Source of the DNA: Adiantum capillus-veneris
Lineage: Eukaryota > Streptophyta > Polypodiopsida > Polypodiales > Pteridaceae
Direction: 5' to 3'
Assembly: GCA_014529385.2 (NCBI GenBank)
Contig: CM043953.1
Location: 77,118,872-77,182,871 of the forward strand
Length of the DNA stretch: 64,000 nt
Below are positions 50,657-64,000 of this stretch, one piece after another. The notes under the pieces were generated by a model, which was not told the DNA's origin, did no database searches, and was given only the letters and a program-made list of their open reading frames with translations. Numbering within the stretch: the first letter of the stretch is position 1; every line of letters starts with the position of its first letter. The position numbers and the translations under genes were made by a program.

Positions 50657-52500
50657 GAAGCATTTTTGTGAGATTACTTTATGAGCATAGCGGGTGACCT
50701 TAATTGATGGTGGCAACATAAATATGGTACTTAGTTAACTTGGCATGAACAATACTTTTGCAAGAGAGAGAGTTTAGAGAACATGACAATAGTTGAGGAC
50801 CGGATTCATACGGAGCCGGTCGCCCTTCCAATAGGCATTTGTATTATAGTTTCTCCCATCAAGAGAGACTTGGTACAATACAATCTTTGTGTTCCTTGTG
50901 ACCTAGGTGATGCAATGAAGATGGAAAGCTTCATGCATCACAAACGTAACATAAACTTTGTAAAAAGCATTAACTATCCCAAGCCTCAATCCCAAGGCGT
51001 CCAAAACCTTCGAAGGTGGAGAGAGCTAGCAGAGAAAGAAGAAACATTACATAGGAGAAAGAACTAGTTCCTCACTTATCATCACTCTTCTTGCTAGCAT
51101 ACATAATAGCATAGTAATGAAGATGGAGAAGATGGTAAGCTTAAGCATTGAAGCATGGCTCTTGTTTGGATTTGCATTCCATAGCCAAGAGTGTTGGTGT
51201 AGGCTCTCACTTCTCACAAGCTTGGAGAAAGAGGTGGAGTTCCTCAACTTTCACCAAGTGAGAATGCATCCACAAAATGAGTGTGTGTGTGGTGTATATC
51301 CCCCCAGCACCCCCCTTGCTTGCTTGGGGTGAGTTGTAGCTTTTCCACATGCTTTAAGCTCATTGGACCCCTCTCCCCCCCTAGCCAATCACATGCAGTA
51401 TGCATTCAAGTACATGGGTAGTCTTTGGATAAGTGTCCTCCTTACCCCTTAGAGAGAGAGAGCTTGAAAATATCTAGATATTTGTTGGACGGGACTAAAA
51501 TCTCATTGGACCCTCTTTAGCCCAGCCAATAGCATTCAAGCACACCATGTGGGTAAGCATAGGGAGAGTCTGACATGTGTCCCATGTGCCCTTTGAGAAA
51601 AGGGGTGCCCTTTGTGTGAGTGGGAGGTTAAGTCAAAGATTCCTCTAACTTTGAAACTTATATACATGGGGAACCTTCTCAAGCACCTTCCTCATTAAGT
51701 TTGTAGGGTCTCTTTTTGACTCAAGTACCTTACTCCTCATGCATAGGAAGCTTCTCAAGCACCTTCCTTATTAAGTTTGTAGGGTCTCTTTTTGACTCAA
51801 GCACCTTACCCCTTTATGTATAGGAAGCTTCTCAAGCACCTTCCTCATTAAGTTTGTAGGGTCTCTTTTTGACTTAAGCACCTTACCCCTCATGCATAGG
51901 AAGCTTCTCAAGCACCTTCCTCATTAAGTTTGTAGGGTCTCTTTTTTACTCAAGCACCTTACCCCCCATTAAGTATGACAAGCACCTCAAGTACCTTAGT
52001 CATCAAGCATGACAAGCACTTCAAGCACCTTAGTCATCAAGCACGCACCTTAGTCATCAAGCACGACAAGCACCTCAAGATTAGGTCGGGTTCCCACCTC
52101 AAGCTCAACCCTAGCTTGCCTAAGGTCAAAGGACTTTTAACACTAACCATTGGAGGTCTTTAATGAAGCTAACCCTAAGGTCTTTTAAGCTCCATTAGAT
52201 GCACATTTCTCTTTGATAGACTACCTCCTTTTGGACCGTTATTGAGATGTAACCATCTCTCCTCTTGGTCCCCTGCTGAGGTAGGTCTAGAAGCACTTAT
52301 TGCACATTTCTCTTTGATAGACCATCTCCTTTTGGACCCCTATTGAGATGCAACCATCTCTCCTTTTGTCCTGTGTTTAGATAGGTCTAGAAGCACATGT
52401 CTCTATTCTACCTCTTGTTCCCGTTTATTCTCCCACATTAAATGATCAGTTTAATATGAGAAAATCATTTGGTAAAGTTAGATATTATATTTTATGGCAG
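50657..52500 (-). repeat. 5' LTR of Ty3-3, main piece
   Basis: 1844 bp. With the 53-bp inner piece, the LTR is about 1.9 kb. The right end (TGCCATAAAATATAAT on the minus strand) is the LTR start. A stretch near 50790-51010 resembles the Ty3-2 LTR at 13020-13240, showing common descent. Confidence 0.88.
51650..51970. repeat. 76-77 bp tandem repeat within the Ty3-3 LTR
   Basis: Just over four copies of a unit containing 'cataggaagcttctcaagca' and 'tttgtagggtctctttttga'; unit starts fall near 51665, 51741, 51818 and 51894. The 3' LTR carries the same array, split by copia-2 (31479-31563 and 37275-37510). Ty3-2 lacks it. Confidence 0.88.
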
Positions 52501-54700
52501 ACCGCTTGATTGTGCTTGCCACCAATGTGATTTTCTTCGTGCCATATTCTCTACACAATTCCTCTAGCCTCATTTCCATCTTCTAGCTTCTAGTATTATT
52601 TGTTTTTACATGGATTCTCCTATTGGGTCCCTGAATTGTTAATGTTTGGCTTGCAATGATGAATAGCTCTAGTACTTCTAAGCCAAGGCCATCCTAATAG
52701 GATGTTATAGGCTCCTTGAACATATAGTACTCCATCACAACAGCCTTGATGTCTTCCCACGACTGGGAAGATCCCTTGATATCCAAGTCCCTGCAATGTT
52801 GTTTCCACCAGATCTTGGCATCGCCAGACAAGCGGAACATTGCCAGCATGGTTTGGTTCTCAGGTTGAGTTCTCGCAGCTTCGAAATAGTCATCCATAGC
52901 CTCCATCCATACTTCTGCATCTCTTTCCACATTTGCCCCTTCGCCTTTAAAGGTTGGAGGCTGAGCTTGCTTAAGGAGAAGCTTTTTCTCTTGAACGGGG
53001 GTATATAGCACAATAGACGGTACCTATCCAATGGTATAAAACTCGTTACTATAGCACTCTTCTCAAATAGAAATTTGGTTTTGAATTTCTCAGATCTGTA
53101 GATTTTTTATAAATTCATTGGATTGGACTATTCTCTAATCCACTATCCTTATTATAAAGGGAGCTAGTTTCATCTCTCGAATCCCTAGCTTCTATTTGAC
53201 ATGCTCTCCAAGGATGTTCACACTAGTGTTGCCATCCAATATCACTATTGACGATGAGTCCCATTTTTTCCTAAGATTATAATTGATCTAGATGATTGAC
53301 ACTTCATCATCTTTAATTTGAGATAGATCCACAACAATTGTATTTGATTTATTTTTCCTTTGCTTTTTGACAAACCTAGTAGTCTATGGTAAGGTTCGTC
53401 AGATATCATCCAATTCATTAGTAAACTTTCTATCTTACTCATTTCTAGAGTTGTTGTCTGAACTAGAGGATCTGCCCTTCGGATAGCTTCCTCATAATGC
53501 CATGCCTTTGGTGGCCTCCTGTGTCTCTTGGTTGATGGACCCTTTTACAAGGAATCAGATTGCTACTGTTGAACATTTTCCATCCCCAAATCCGTTTTAT
53601 CAGCCTTGGCCAAGTCTGCCTTGACTTACCAAACATCTTCTCCCAAGAACTTCTCTGAGCCCTTCACTGGTTCTTCAGTCTCCTTTTCAACTTCTACCTT
53701 ACCAGATTCACTCTTTGGGAGTCCTCTCTCTAGAACCTTTGGAAGCTTTGGCCAAAGCCTTTGGATAGTCATGGCCTTTGAGCATTCAGGGTTCTCTAGC
53801 ATTTTCTTAGCCAGATCCTTCGTGATCTTGGATGCCAAATTTCTCTACTCCTGCCTCTACCTTCTTGGCCTTCTAGAAGGCCCTTTGCTTCTCCCATCTT
53901 TGGTCCTTTTCAATTTGCTTCGTTTGGTCAATCAACTCATTCGGTAAATCTTCAATGACAACCCCAGTAGCACTCTTGGTGATCATGTGCACCTGCCATT
54001 ATTCCTTCATGCACTTTAGCTTTAACATTTTCCAGAGATTGAGTTGCAAAGTGTCCATACTTGCCATATGAGTAGCAATTGAGATTATGACTTGTAAAGT
54101 CAACTCTACCTCATCCCCTACCAAAAAATTCATACATCTACCTCTTCTTGGCATATTATTGGTATTGGCCTCGTTCTCCATAGCCCTTGACATACCCCCT
54201 TGTTTTGCTGGTTCTAAGTTTGTCAGGGCTATCATAGAGACATCCTTGCCTTCTTTGAAATGGTGCATTTTGATTTCATAGATGTCCAAATGCTTTACAA
54301 TAAGTGCACTAGCAACGTTCATTTGACCTGTGTTCTTTTGACATACACTCTGTGCACTAGGTATCGACCTTTCTCACTACTGGTCTGGTTTTTGACATCT
54401 CCAAAATCTGCTTCAATATATCACTTTTATATCTTTGTCTACGAGCCCTTCTTCTTATTCTTTGCTTGATCCTTTAAATCACTTCCATATAAACTTGATC
54501 TAAAAGTGGAACTTGAATCCCGGACAACGATTCACTGTCACTTGAATTTCTTCTCCCCTTATGACCCCTTTCCTTCTTAGCATATTGCTCTAATTTTTGC
54601 GGTACTAGATCATTAAACTTCTTGGTTGGTGCTAGTACATATTGCTCTCTAAGCCTCTTGATTTCGAATCCACTCAAAAAACAAGCACATGCCCTCTTCT
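52501..54700 (-). mobile_element. Old Ty3 remnants on the minus strand, Ty3-4
   Basis: Recognisable parts: a gag segment (FRLSGDAKIWWKQHC, about 52840), a protease-end-like motif (AYNILLGWPW, about 52700), a second protease-like segment (VNILGEHVK, about 53215), and Lys/Glu-rich linkers (about 53630-54670). At least two remnants seem to be present. Broken many times, no LTRs found, old. Ty3-3 inserted at its left edge. Confidence 0.6.
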
Positions 54701-54866
54701 ATGTTGGTGGTTCATTCAACTGTTTGGTGAGCTCCTTAATATTTTCCACATAGCTTCTCAATGACAACTTTCCTTGCTTAATCTTGTCTGACTTTTCATT
54801 GGGCAATGATAGCTCAACTACCACATCCTATGGTGTAGTGAGTGAGTTTAGCAACCCCTTTCGGTC

Positions 54867-55074
54867 TTCTATGATGGTTATGTCATCTATAGCAACCACC
54901 TCACATCCTTGCACTCACGGCATCTCTGTTGTGGGCAAGTATCATAACAACTTCTCCACCCACTCAAGCATTCTATGATGGTTATGTCATCTATAGCAAC
55001 CACCTCACATCCTTGCACTCACGGCATCTCTGTTGTGGGCAAGTATCATAACAACTTCTCCACCCACTCAAGCC
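54867..55074. repeat. Perfect 104-bp tandem duplication
   Basis: 54867-54970 and 54971-55074 are the same sequence apart from the last base, starting 'ttctatgatggttatgtcat'. The lack of divergence marks a recent duplication. Confidence 0.92.
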
Positions 55075-56202
55075 AACTTACCACAATTCATCCTCATGCA
55101 TCCATCCACTGTAGTAGTCCTCCTCCTCATCATGACCGTGGAAGCCATGAAAAGTGGGGGAAGATATGCATTCATTGCATGCCATCCACCCAGCATGAGC
55201 CATCCACCCCCCTTGCATGCAGACGACACCCTCACGCATTCCATTGGTGGTTACACTTTTTTCAGCAAAAACAAGCCTTATTTTTTTATTTAAACATAAA
55301 ACCATACCTTAGACAAACTCACACACACTTTTTCTTTCCTTTTAACAATAATCCCCACTACCAACCCAAAAAAAGACACATAGAGAAAAACGCTTTGTGT
55401 TTACATGGTTACAATAACACACATTTTTTTTGGGCAACAATTTTTGGAATCAAGGCTTTCCTTATGGGCTTTTGCTTCAACCTTTTGTTCTCTTGGTGGC
55501 TAGCAAAACTCTCACACACTTAAATACACACATACACGACAAACGTATTATCCTTCACAGTTTTTTGCCTTTGCAAATCCTTCAGCCTCACAAGCTTGTC
55601 GAAGTGTCCACCCTCAGTCTTGCAAATCATCAAGCTTGTCTTATCCTAAACTTTTGCTTATATTATCCCTAAACCTCTCGCATGGCAACTTTTCTTGCAA
55701 AAATTACTTTGCTCTTGCAATTACTTTCTTCCTTATGCGATTACCCCATGGAATGAATTCCATAATCTACCCAATCCACAATCAGCAAGCAGCTGATTGC
55801 AAACCTCTACATGTACAACCACCCACTCAACCTGCAGGCTTTTACATCAAAATCATTTTGCCTTGTACAAGGTAGATATTGTAGACCTTAATAGTCCATA
55901 GGATATGTGGAGATGTGAAAAGGAAACACGAGTTTTATATATAAGGAGTTGTTCTCTTGAATCGAGGATGTAACTTATGTAATTTAATGCTTGAAATATG
56001 ACGTAAATGTCTTGTGCCACAATTGTGTGTGTTATGAGAGTCTGTGAGAGTGTTCCCGGTTCAGAATGAGGGAGAGGTGTTGTGTATTGCTTTTTTCGAG
56101 ATTTAATAATTCATTATTCAATATGTGTGCGTATTTGATAGCTTGAAGGATAGTTGCACTATTATTTGTGTGTATGTATTTAGCACTGCGCAAAGATAAA
56201 CA
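55075..56202 (+). repeat. Unassigned sequence with a candidate LTR end
   Basis: No gene is seen. A TATA-like ttttatatataagg lies at about 55934. About 270 bp later the sequence reads 'caaagataaacattggtgat', and a Ty3 coding fossil begins about 100 bp on. This fits an LTR end followed by a primer site, but there is no second LTR to confirm it. Confidence 0.35.
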
Positions 56203-56289
56203 TTGGTGATCCTATAGGTTCAAATCTTGAAGTCGAGTAGTTATCCTTGTGATATGTGTGAAATGAATTGGTCTATGTATTTCTAACAA

Positions 56290-59200
56290 GGATGAAACAA
56301 GAAGGACTTCAAGGATATACTTCACTTGACAAAAGAGCCTCTTTGTAAGAGAAGCAAGTGTCAATGGAGGGTCAATCATCCTAAAGAGGAGAATTTACTA
56401 GCCAAGCCATTCCAATATGATGAGATTGAAGGAATTTCAAGATCCAATTCAGATTATGAAGAGACATTTGAAGAAGAAGAAGGCATTACAGTAGTTCCAT
56501 TTATCACTAAATCAGAGGGCTGAGAACTCGGTTCCACCAATTCAAGACGAGGAACATGCTACAAAATCCAATCGAAAGCAGAACGTGGCAAGTCCCTTGT
56601 CATCTTAAGTAGTTTTGAGCACATTATTAGTGTTAAGGGCAAGAAGGAGATTGCAATTTAATCCTTTAAGTGTGAGCCATAGAAGACCAGTAATGATGTA
56701 AGCAAATTCAATAGCCCCACTTGTTTGTAAACCCTATGGGAAACCCCAAGATGACCCTGACTACCATGTGGCTCAGTTCTAGACAAGATGGGTGGCTAGT
56801 GGATATAATGGGATGTATGGAGATTCAGTGAAGTTAGCACAATTTGCTTCTATCTTGGAAGGGAAGGCTATGAAATGGTATAGCCAATATGGTGCATCCC
56901 ACTTTGCCAATTTTTATGCCGTTAGGGAGGCCTCCCTTTGTAAATTCAAAAAGAAGAAGACACGTAATGATGTCCGAAAGAAGTTGAAAAAGATGAAGCA
57001 AGGGGATATGCTAGTAGAGGATTTTTCTCAGCAATTTAGGAGTATGATAGCACGCTTAGTTGGTACAGACAGATGGCTTCCATTGTAGTAGAGAATTTTT
57101 CTTAATAATTAAGGAGTATGATAGCATGGTTAGTTGGGGCAGATAGACGAACATGGAAAAATTTGGTTGGTTATTTCCTCAAGATCTCGGATAAAAAATT
57201 ACATCAGCGGTGGCTAATGTGGATTGGCCAATGGGTTGGACAATTTAGTGATATTAGTAGGAAGAGTAGAAAAGAGACAAAGGCAGAGTCTGATTCAGAT
57301 TCAGAGTCTAACAATGCTAGGAAGAAAAAGAGGAGGCATGATTCACCTTCCTCAAAAAAGAAAAAGAAAGGTAAGTCCAAGAAGGCAAAGAGAGTAGAAG
57401 AAGGGTAGTTTTTGAAATAACTTAAGGCCTTGGCTTATCCTCCCTTTAAGCCTACTGACAAGCCCTTTTATGATATTTATGAAAGAAGGACACCATATTG
57501 CACTTGTTAGTATAACCCTAAGAATAGGGGAAATCCTAATCCTCTAAATAGGGGGAGAAAGGAAGCCACTTAGGAAACTCAAGTGTTTCTTGTTAATCAA
57601 AATAAGGAGATTTTTGGTTTAATAGAAATATGCCAAGACCACCTTGGCATGGTCAGGGATCTGCGGATAATTCAATTATGATGAAATGCAACTATTGTAC
57701 TAACGATGGGCACAAGGTGGGACTTGATTAAGAGCTATTGTGTAAACACATAAAAGAAAGCGGAATGTCTATGACTAGATATGGTGGGCTAGCCAGGAAT
57801 CCAAAAGGAAATCTCGAATCTTCTTCTCAAGCATTTATTCAGAGTAATGTAGTGCTAATAGACATATATCAATTACCTGAGATGAATACCAGTCATGAGC
57901 TACAAAGATGTCAAAAGAAAGGAAAATCCTTAGAATTGGAAGCAGTTATCAGTGTGGAATGTGACTGCTCTAATTGCATCATAATTGAAGAAATTGCAAA
58001 TCAGCACAATATAGTTTCTATAATGGCTATGACAAGGGCTAAGAATAAAGGTCTTATTCAATGGAAAGATCAATAGGAGGTCAACAACAAAGTGGGTGGA
58101 CAAATTGAAGGAGTTATCTCCATTTATGGAAGAAGCAGAGCAAGTACAAGAAGAAGGCTAGCATTTAGGATCATAAATACCAATATCAGAGGAAAATTCC
58201 AAAAGTATTTTATTTTAAGATTTCATGCAAAGCTTATGTGCAAATTCCATTGGATTAGCTGTTGCAAGTGGTTGCCAATTTCAAAAAACATGTTTTCAAA
58301 AGTTTAGAGAGAACAAGGAATAGGGCAATAACAAGCTAGATAGAGCATATTTACAGTGAAGGAGATCTCACCATATGAAGTGGATTTCAAGTATCAACCA
58401 TTCGGGTAGAGTTTTCAGGAAAATTATTTCAGGAAGGACTTCTTGATGGGGAATTGGGTAGAGTTTTCACGAAGAATATTTCAGGAAGTACTTCTTGATG
58501 GGGAATTGGAAAGAGTTTTCAGGAAGAATATTTCAGGAAGTACTTGATGGGGAATTGGAAAGAATTTTCAGGAAGAATATTTCAGGAAGTACTTATTGAT
58601 GGGGAATTGAGAGTAAATATTATACCACCATCTATATTCTACAAGCTGGGAGCTCCTAAATTGGTAGCTACCCTATTTCACGTGAAGATGGCTGATCGAA
58701 TGAGGCTTCAACCAATGGGTATTTTGAAAGATCAGAAGATTGTGGTAGCTGATGTAACCTTCAAAGTCAATTTGGTGGTGTTGACGATGGAGTTTGATAA
58801 TTACTCCTATCCTATGCTATTGGGAAGACCATGGTTCATAAGCTAAATTGAAGAAAAATTGGGGATCCAATGAGGTAAGAATTCAACAAGGGAAGAAGAA
58901 ATTACATTACCCATGATCAAAGAAGTGACGTTGCAGCAGGCACATCAATCTTTGTGGACAGAAGATTTTAATTTAGCAAATGAAGTTGAAGATTTGGAAA
59001 AGGACGAATTTTTGTTGGCTAGTCCAACAACAGAGCTTATGGTTGATATATGTGATCACAGTATTGGGGTTGCAATCATACAAGTGAAAGACAACATTTG
59101 ATAAGGTAATACAAGGAACAATGATGACAAAATAATTTTCAGCTATGGAAAAGAAGCGATTGGGAGAACAAGAGTTACAAAAGGAGATGGAAAGTGTTGA

Positions 59201-59640
59201 AGCTATTACAGTAGTAGCAGAATAGAGATTTGAGGAGCAGAGATCAAAATCTCCCAGAATTTCAAAAGACGAACTTCAGAAACTCAACCTTGGAATTGAA
59301 GATGAACCTAAACCGGTCAGAACAGGAAAATGTGTGGATGCAAAATTTTTGAATGCTCTAAAGCACTTACTTATATAGTTTAAGGATGTTTTTGCTTGGG
59401 ATTATTCAGACATGAAAGGTATTGATCCTAGCTTTGCTCAACATAAGATTAATATGAAAAAGGATACAGTTCGTGTTATATAGCAAAGATATAGGATGAA
59501 TTCAAACTGTGCAAAGCAAGTGAAGAGGAATTTGAATTGTTGCAAGTGGGGCTCATCAAACCTATTCATGAAGTACTAGTTGTGCCCCGCCCAAATACAT
59601 ATTGAAATCTATGTCCCTGAATCTGGTCAAGCCACCATTG
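56290..59640 (+). mobile_element. Ty3 fossil Ty3-5, Tat-like lineage
   Basis: Parts seen: gag (LEGKAMKWYSQYGASHFANF, about 56860; DMLVEDFSQQFRSMI, about 57007), a Lys-rich basic tract (about 57300-57400), protease (VLIDGELRVNIIP, about 58590; MLLGRPWF, about 58816), and the beginning of reverse transcriptase (FKDVFAWDYSDMKGIDPSFA, about 59380). The pattern 'FKDVFAW...DMKGI' with a GRPW-type protease end is typical of non-chromodomain Tat/Athila elements. It stops before the RT catalytic part, is broken many times, and is old. Confidence 0.75.
58407..58611 (+). repeat. Four-copy 49-52 bp minisatellite
   Basis: Units start near 58407, 58459, 58511 and 58560, each containing 'agttttcaggaagaatattt' and 'tgatggggaattgg' with small changes. 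It lies within the protease region of Ty3-5. Confidence 0.88.
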
Positions 59641-59699
59641 GTGAGAGAATTAGGCATGAGGACCCTTAACGGTTTCTAAGCCCTTTGTACTTACTTCAA

Positions 59700-60470
<771 letters not shown>

Positions 60471-61230
60471 TAGAGGCATAAATGGAGAGAATCTGGTGGT
60501 AGTGAGTGTTAGGGGTGGGGGGAAATAAAGCTCGCTCCAAAGCTCGCTTTACTAAGCTCTCTTTTCTTCTTCTTATTCATCGTTCAAGGCAAAAAAATTC
60601 TCCAATTTCTTCTTCTTCTTCATTATCATCTTATTGAGTGTACTATTAAGTGTGCTACATAACTGAAGATAATTAATTTTTTTTACCTGCCTCCCTATTT
60701 TTTCTTTTTCATAGAACTATTAACTAATACTCATGTGATCTTCTACGTGCTTCTTTGCACCATATCTACACACCTACCCTCTCTTTATATTTCCTATTAA
60801 ACTCACCAACCTAAAGAGACAAAGCTACATTAGAGAAGAGTGCATGTACTAAACATTAAGCAAGAAACAACAAACATGGAAAAAAGAAACTTAGCTTTCC
60901 AAAATATTGCATAGGAAGAGCAACATTTTATAGAAAGTACTTTGCATTCTTTGCATACACTATTGGAATTAGGGTTGCAAGAATGCACATATAACTTGAA
61001 GAAGATGAACAAGCTCAACAAACAAAACATAGAGTGTATTGCTTAGTGCACAAATAAAAAGAGAAGCTAGCCCTAGAGTAATGAGTGTATATACAATGCA
61101 CGGGGGAAAACCTCCTAGTGTGGGAAAAGTGCCAAAAGTCCTAGTGTGTTCACAGTAACAAATCCCACTTGGTATTGATGCAATGAACAAGAGCTGGCAC
61201 ATAGTGTATAGGGAAGTGCCATGCTCGAGG
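60471..61230. other. Unassigned AT-rich sequence, possible 3' LTR region of copia-3
   Basis: No domain recognised. It lies just downstream (minus strand) of the copia-3 RNase H end, where a 3' LTR would be expected, but no second copy is present to prove it. Confidence 0.4.
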
Positions 61231-63389
61231 ACATGATCAGTCCACAAAGGGAAGCAAGCACAAAGCTTTGCAGAAAGCTTTGAACCTCTCATGAGGCAAT
61301 GCCTTTGTGAACACATATGAAAGGTTGTCCTGTCTTGGCACATAAGCCAAGCTAATATCTCTTGCTGAGAGTCTCTCTTTGACACAATGATAATGCACCT
61401 CAATGTGCTTTGTGCAAGCATGAAAAACTGGATTCCTCACAGCTGCCAGTGCGCTCTGACTATCAGTGTAGATGATGTTGGCTGTGTCTTGTTTGACATC
61501 CAAATCACCCATAAGCGTTTGAGCCATACACAATCATACAGTTGTGAAGACTTCCCTATATTCAGCTTCACAATTGGAACTGATCATAGTAGGTTGCTTC
61601 TTGCTCAACCATGATATGCATGAGGCTTTTGAGCATGAAAGAAAAACCACTTGTGGGACACTCGTGTGTCATAACAATGAGCCTAATTTGAGTCCAAAAA
61701 ATCATGCAAATCTGGCGGCAATGATCCCCCTTGGTATAAAACAACCTAAGATGTAAAGTGCTACTCAAGTAGCGAAAGATCCTTTTAACAACTTATCAAT
61801 GCCTAGACTCTAGGCTATGAATAAATTTGTTGACGTGTGAGACTGTAAACCATTCACCATCGTATGCACATACATAAATAAGGCATCTAATAGCAATGTG
61901 ATAAAGAGTGACATCAACAAGATCTCTAGAATAATGAAGACTCAATTATGAACATGTTTCCATTGGAGTAGAAATAGGTTTGTACCCCTCAAGTCTAAAG
62001 GTACATAGTAATGTCTTTATGTATCTTGGTTGACACAAAAGAATACCTCCATTGCACTGCTTAAATTGTATACCCAAGTAATGATGCAAAAGCTCCAAGT
62101 CTTTAGGAGTGAAAGTGGCATTCAATTCAGCCTTGCATTCAGCAATGTGTGTCTCATTTTCACCAGCAATCAACAAGTCATTTACATACAAAACGACAAT
62201 GAGAAATACATCACCCTCACATTTGACATACAAAAGTGCTTTTAGTTGGATTGTTATAAAAGCCTTGTTTAACCAAATGAGTGTCACATTTCTCATACTA
62301 AGCACGGGGAGATTGCTTCAACCCATATAAAGCTTTCTTGCATTTTCACACTTTTTTTTTGTCGTATCTTGACAAAATCGTGAGGTTGCGCTACATAAAC
62401 TTCCTCAAATATATCGCCAATGGCCTTTTTGCCAAGTGGAAAATGACATAAAGTCCATGTTTCATTCTCTATAAGTGCATCAAATTCTGATTGCATTGTA
62501 GCCATCCAAATTTTTGACTTATGTGCTTCATCAAAATAAAGAGATTCATCTTCATCAGATAAACTAAAAACCGCGAAAGCATAACAATCTGACGCATATG
62601 ATGCAAGGCAAAAACCTGAACGAGTATGACTAGACATAGGTGCATCCAATTTACTATCACACAAAGTATGCACCAGACATTTTGGCATACCCCTAGCCTC
62701 TTCATTCTTAGCCCTTTCCACATCAAGTACATGATGTACATTTGCATCAATAAAATAAGCTAATTTGTAACATTTTTAGAAACCCCCATATGCTATATAT
62801 TTGCCTAATTGGAACTTACATTCAGGTTTCCACCATTAAAAAGAGAAAATAAAGAGTCATTAATGTCCTATGAGCTTACATTACTATCTCTGGTACATGA
62901 TAACAAATGCTGAGAATATAATCTTCAACAAATACAACATCTTGTGAAACCAAGACATATTTTGTTTGTGGATGGTATAACCTGTAACCTTTGCTTTCAA
63001 GATTGTAACAACCAACAAAAAATTCATATGATAGCCTTGTCATCCAATTCTTTGTGCTTCATTTGTGTGGCACCAAAGTATAAGCTAAAGAACCAAAAAC
63101 GTGCATGTGATCAATAGATGGCTTCTTATCATGCCATGATTCGTAAGGAGTCATAGAATGCAAGGATTTGGTTGGACACTTGTTAAGTACATATAGGTAA
63201 GTAGCACACATGATAGCTTCAAGCCAAAATGAATGTGATAAAGCTTGACTCTTGACCATACATTGTGCCATCTCCGTAAGCAAACTATTTTTTGTTTCAG
63301 CAATACCATTTTTCTAAGGTGTATACGACATTGTACATTGGTGTTCTATCCCATGAATAACCATAAATGCATTAAATTCATGAGACATA

Positions 63390-63392
<3 letters not shown>

Positions 63393-63428
<36 letters not shown>
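63393..63428. repeat. Poly-C run of 36 bases
   Basis: An uninterrupted homopolymer of C lies within the copia-3 integrase region. Runs this long are unstable and its true length may differ from the assembly. Confidence 0.9.
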
Positions 63429-63430
<2 letters not shown>

Positions 63431-63456
63431 TCTTGCTCTAAATGAAGGGTGCCCAT

Positions 63457-63581
63457 AGTACATTTAGAGAAATTTTCAGCCATAAGAAAAAATTATTTGA
63501 AAGACATGAGCACTTTAAAAAGCTAGTACATTTAGAGAAATTTTTAGCCATAACAAAAAATGATTTGAAAGACATGAGCAC
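63457..63581. repeat. About 68-bp tandem duplication
   Basis: 'agtacatttagagaaatttt' followed by 'agccata' and 'gaaagacatgagcact' occurs at 63457-63514 and again at 63525-63582 with a few differences. Confidence 0.85.
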
Positions 63582-64000
63582 TGTTAGAAAATAAGACGTA
63601 GCTAAATAGATTTTTGAGTAGATTACTTAATGGAGAGAGATAGATTTCACACACAAGAGATTATAGAGTAGAGAGAGAGAGAGAGAGTACACACGATATA
63701 CGTGGTTCACCCAATGTGGGCTACGTCCACGGGAAAGCAGCCACTCAATGGCTTTAGCACTTCAAAAGAAGAACTAGTTTACAAAGGGATTAAACCCTTG
63801 ATAGAGCTCCCTCCTTGCTTGACTCTCACCACCTCACACTCACCTTGTTGCATCAACTTCACACTATGAAATGTGTGTAGAAATGGCCTCCTTTTATAGG
63901 CCAAAAGGGCTGCCCTCTCTTATGAGAGACAGCCATGTGTAGCCGTCCTTGTGCAAATAAGTCCAAATCGGACCCTCCAATCTGCCCATGTGTGGCCGCC
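63582..64000 (-). repeat. LTR running off the window, probably copia type
   Basis: The edge at 63582 is the LTR 3' end on the minus strand (...TATTTTCTAACA). Reading leftward from 64000: a TATA box (ggcctataaaagg, about 63889-63901), then the phrase 'ccgtggacgtagcccacatt' followed by 'gaaccacgta' common in plant copia LTRs, then a CT run. The orientation follows from the TATA box. The sequence beyond 63582 is not a primer site, so this LTR does not clearly belong to copia-3 and may be a separate insertion. Confidence 0.55.

Larger units (their letters stand above)
61231..63581 (-). mobile_element. Ty1/copia fossil, copia-3
   Basis: On the minus strand, from right to left: integrase (HGIEHQCTMSYTP, about 63330; SHSFWLEAIMCATYLY, about 63230; HVFGSLAYTLVPHK, about 63065), the start of reverse transcriptase (MQSEFDALIENETWTLCHFP, about 62490), its catalytic part (IVVLYVNDLLIAGENE, about 62200; LLHHYLGIQF, about 62080), and the RNase H end (YTDSQSALAAVRNPVFHA, about 61465; HIEVHYHCVKERL, about 61400). 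Gag and protease are absent. Broken many times, old. Confidence 0.85.

Noticed and set aside
63582-64000. 5' LTR of copia-3
   Set aside because: The orientation fits, but the sequence next to its 3' end is not a primer site or gag, so ownership is not shown.

Overview
This window is plant nuclear heterochromatin built almost entirely of transposable elements. The signs are En/Spm-type CACTA DNA transposons with intron-bearing TNPD- and TNPA-like genes, plant-type Ty3 and Ty1/copia LTR elements whose primer sites match the initiator methionine tRNA, a tRNA-derived SINE, and a captured fragment of a plant-specific HD-Zip class IV gene. I see no intact host gene. The species cannot be fixed from sequence alone; a large-genome vascular plant fits.

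Left part (1-7566): two CACTA copies of one family, both on the minus strand. Copy A (1-358, the rest outside the window) sits inside the TNPA-like gene of copy B (359-7566). Copy B lies in an old Ty3 element (7567-11839), which also carries a SINE at about 8241-8394. A young, nearly whole Ty3 chromovirus (11840-20748) interrupts the tail of that same old element.

Middle (20749-25445): an unassigned stretch, a copia remnant, a candidate LTR with a decayed primer site, and an unidentified broken coding fragment on the minus strand.

Centre (25446-52500): one minus-strand Ty3 element, a relative of the young one, blown up to about 27 kb by three insertions. These are a non-autonomous LTR element (25696-31472, 5-bp target repeat AAAGA), a copia element that looks whole with LTRs that read the same (31564-37269, target repeat TCAAG), and a CACTA copy C with both ends (43266-50653, target repeat GGT). 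The non-autonomous element has no recognisable gag-pol and instead carries an intron-free START-domain fragment of an HD-Zip IV regulator in sense orientation. This is the most interesting item in the window.

Right part (52501-64000): several old Ty3 and copia remnants in both orientations, separated by microsatellites, minisatellites and tandem duplications, ending in an LTR that runs off the window.

Relative order is readable from nesting and LTR divergence. The minus-strand Ty3 is oldest of the central group (LTRs about 4% apart), then the non-autonomous element (about 2%), and the copia element is youngest (no difference seen). Ages assume usual plant rates and scale inversely with the true rate.
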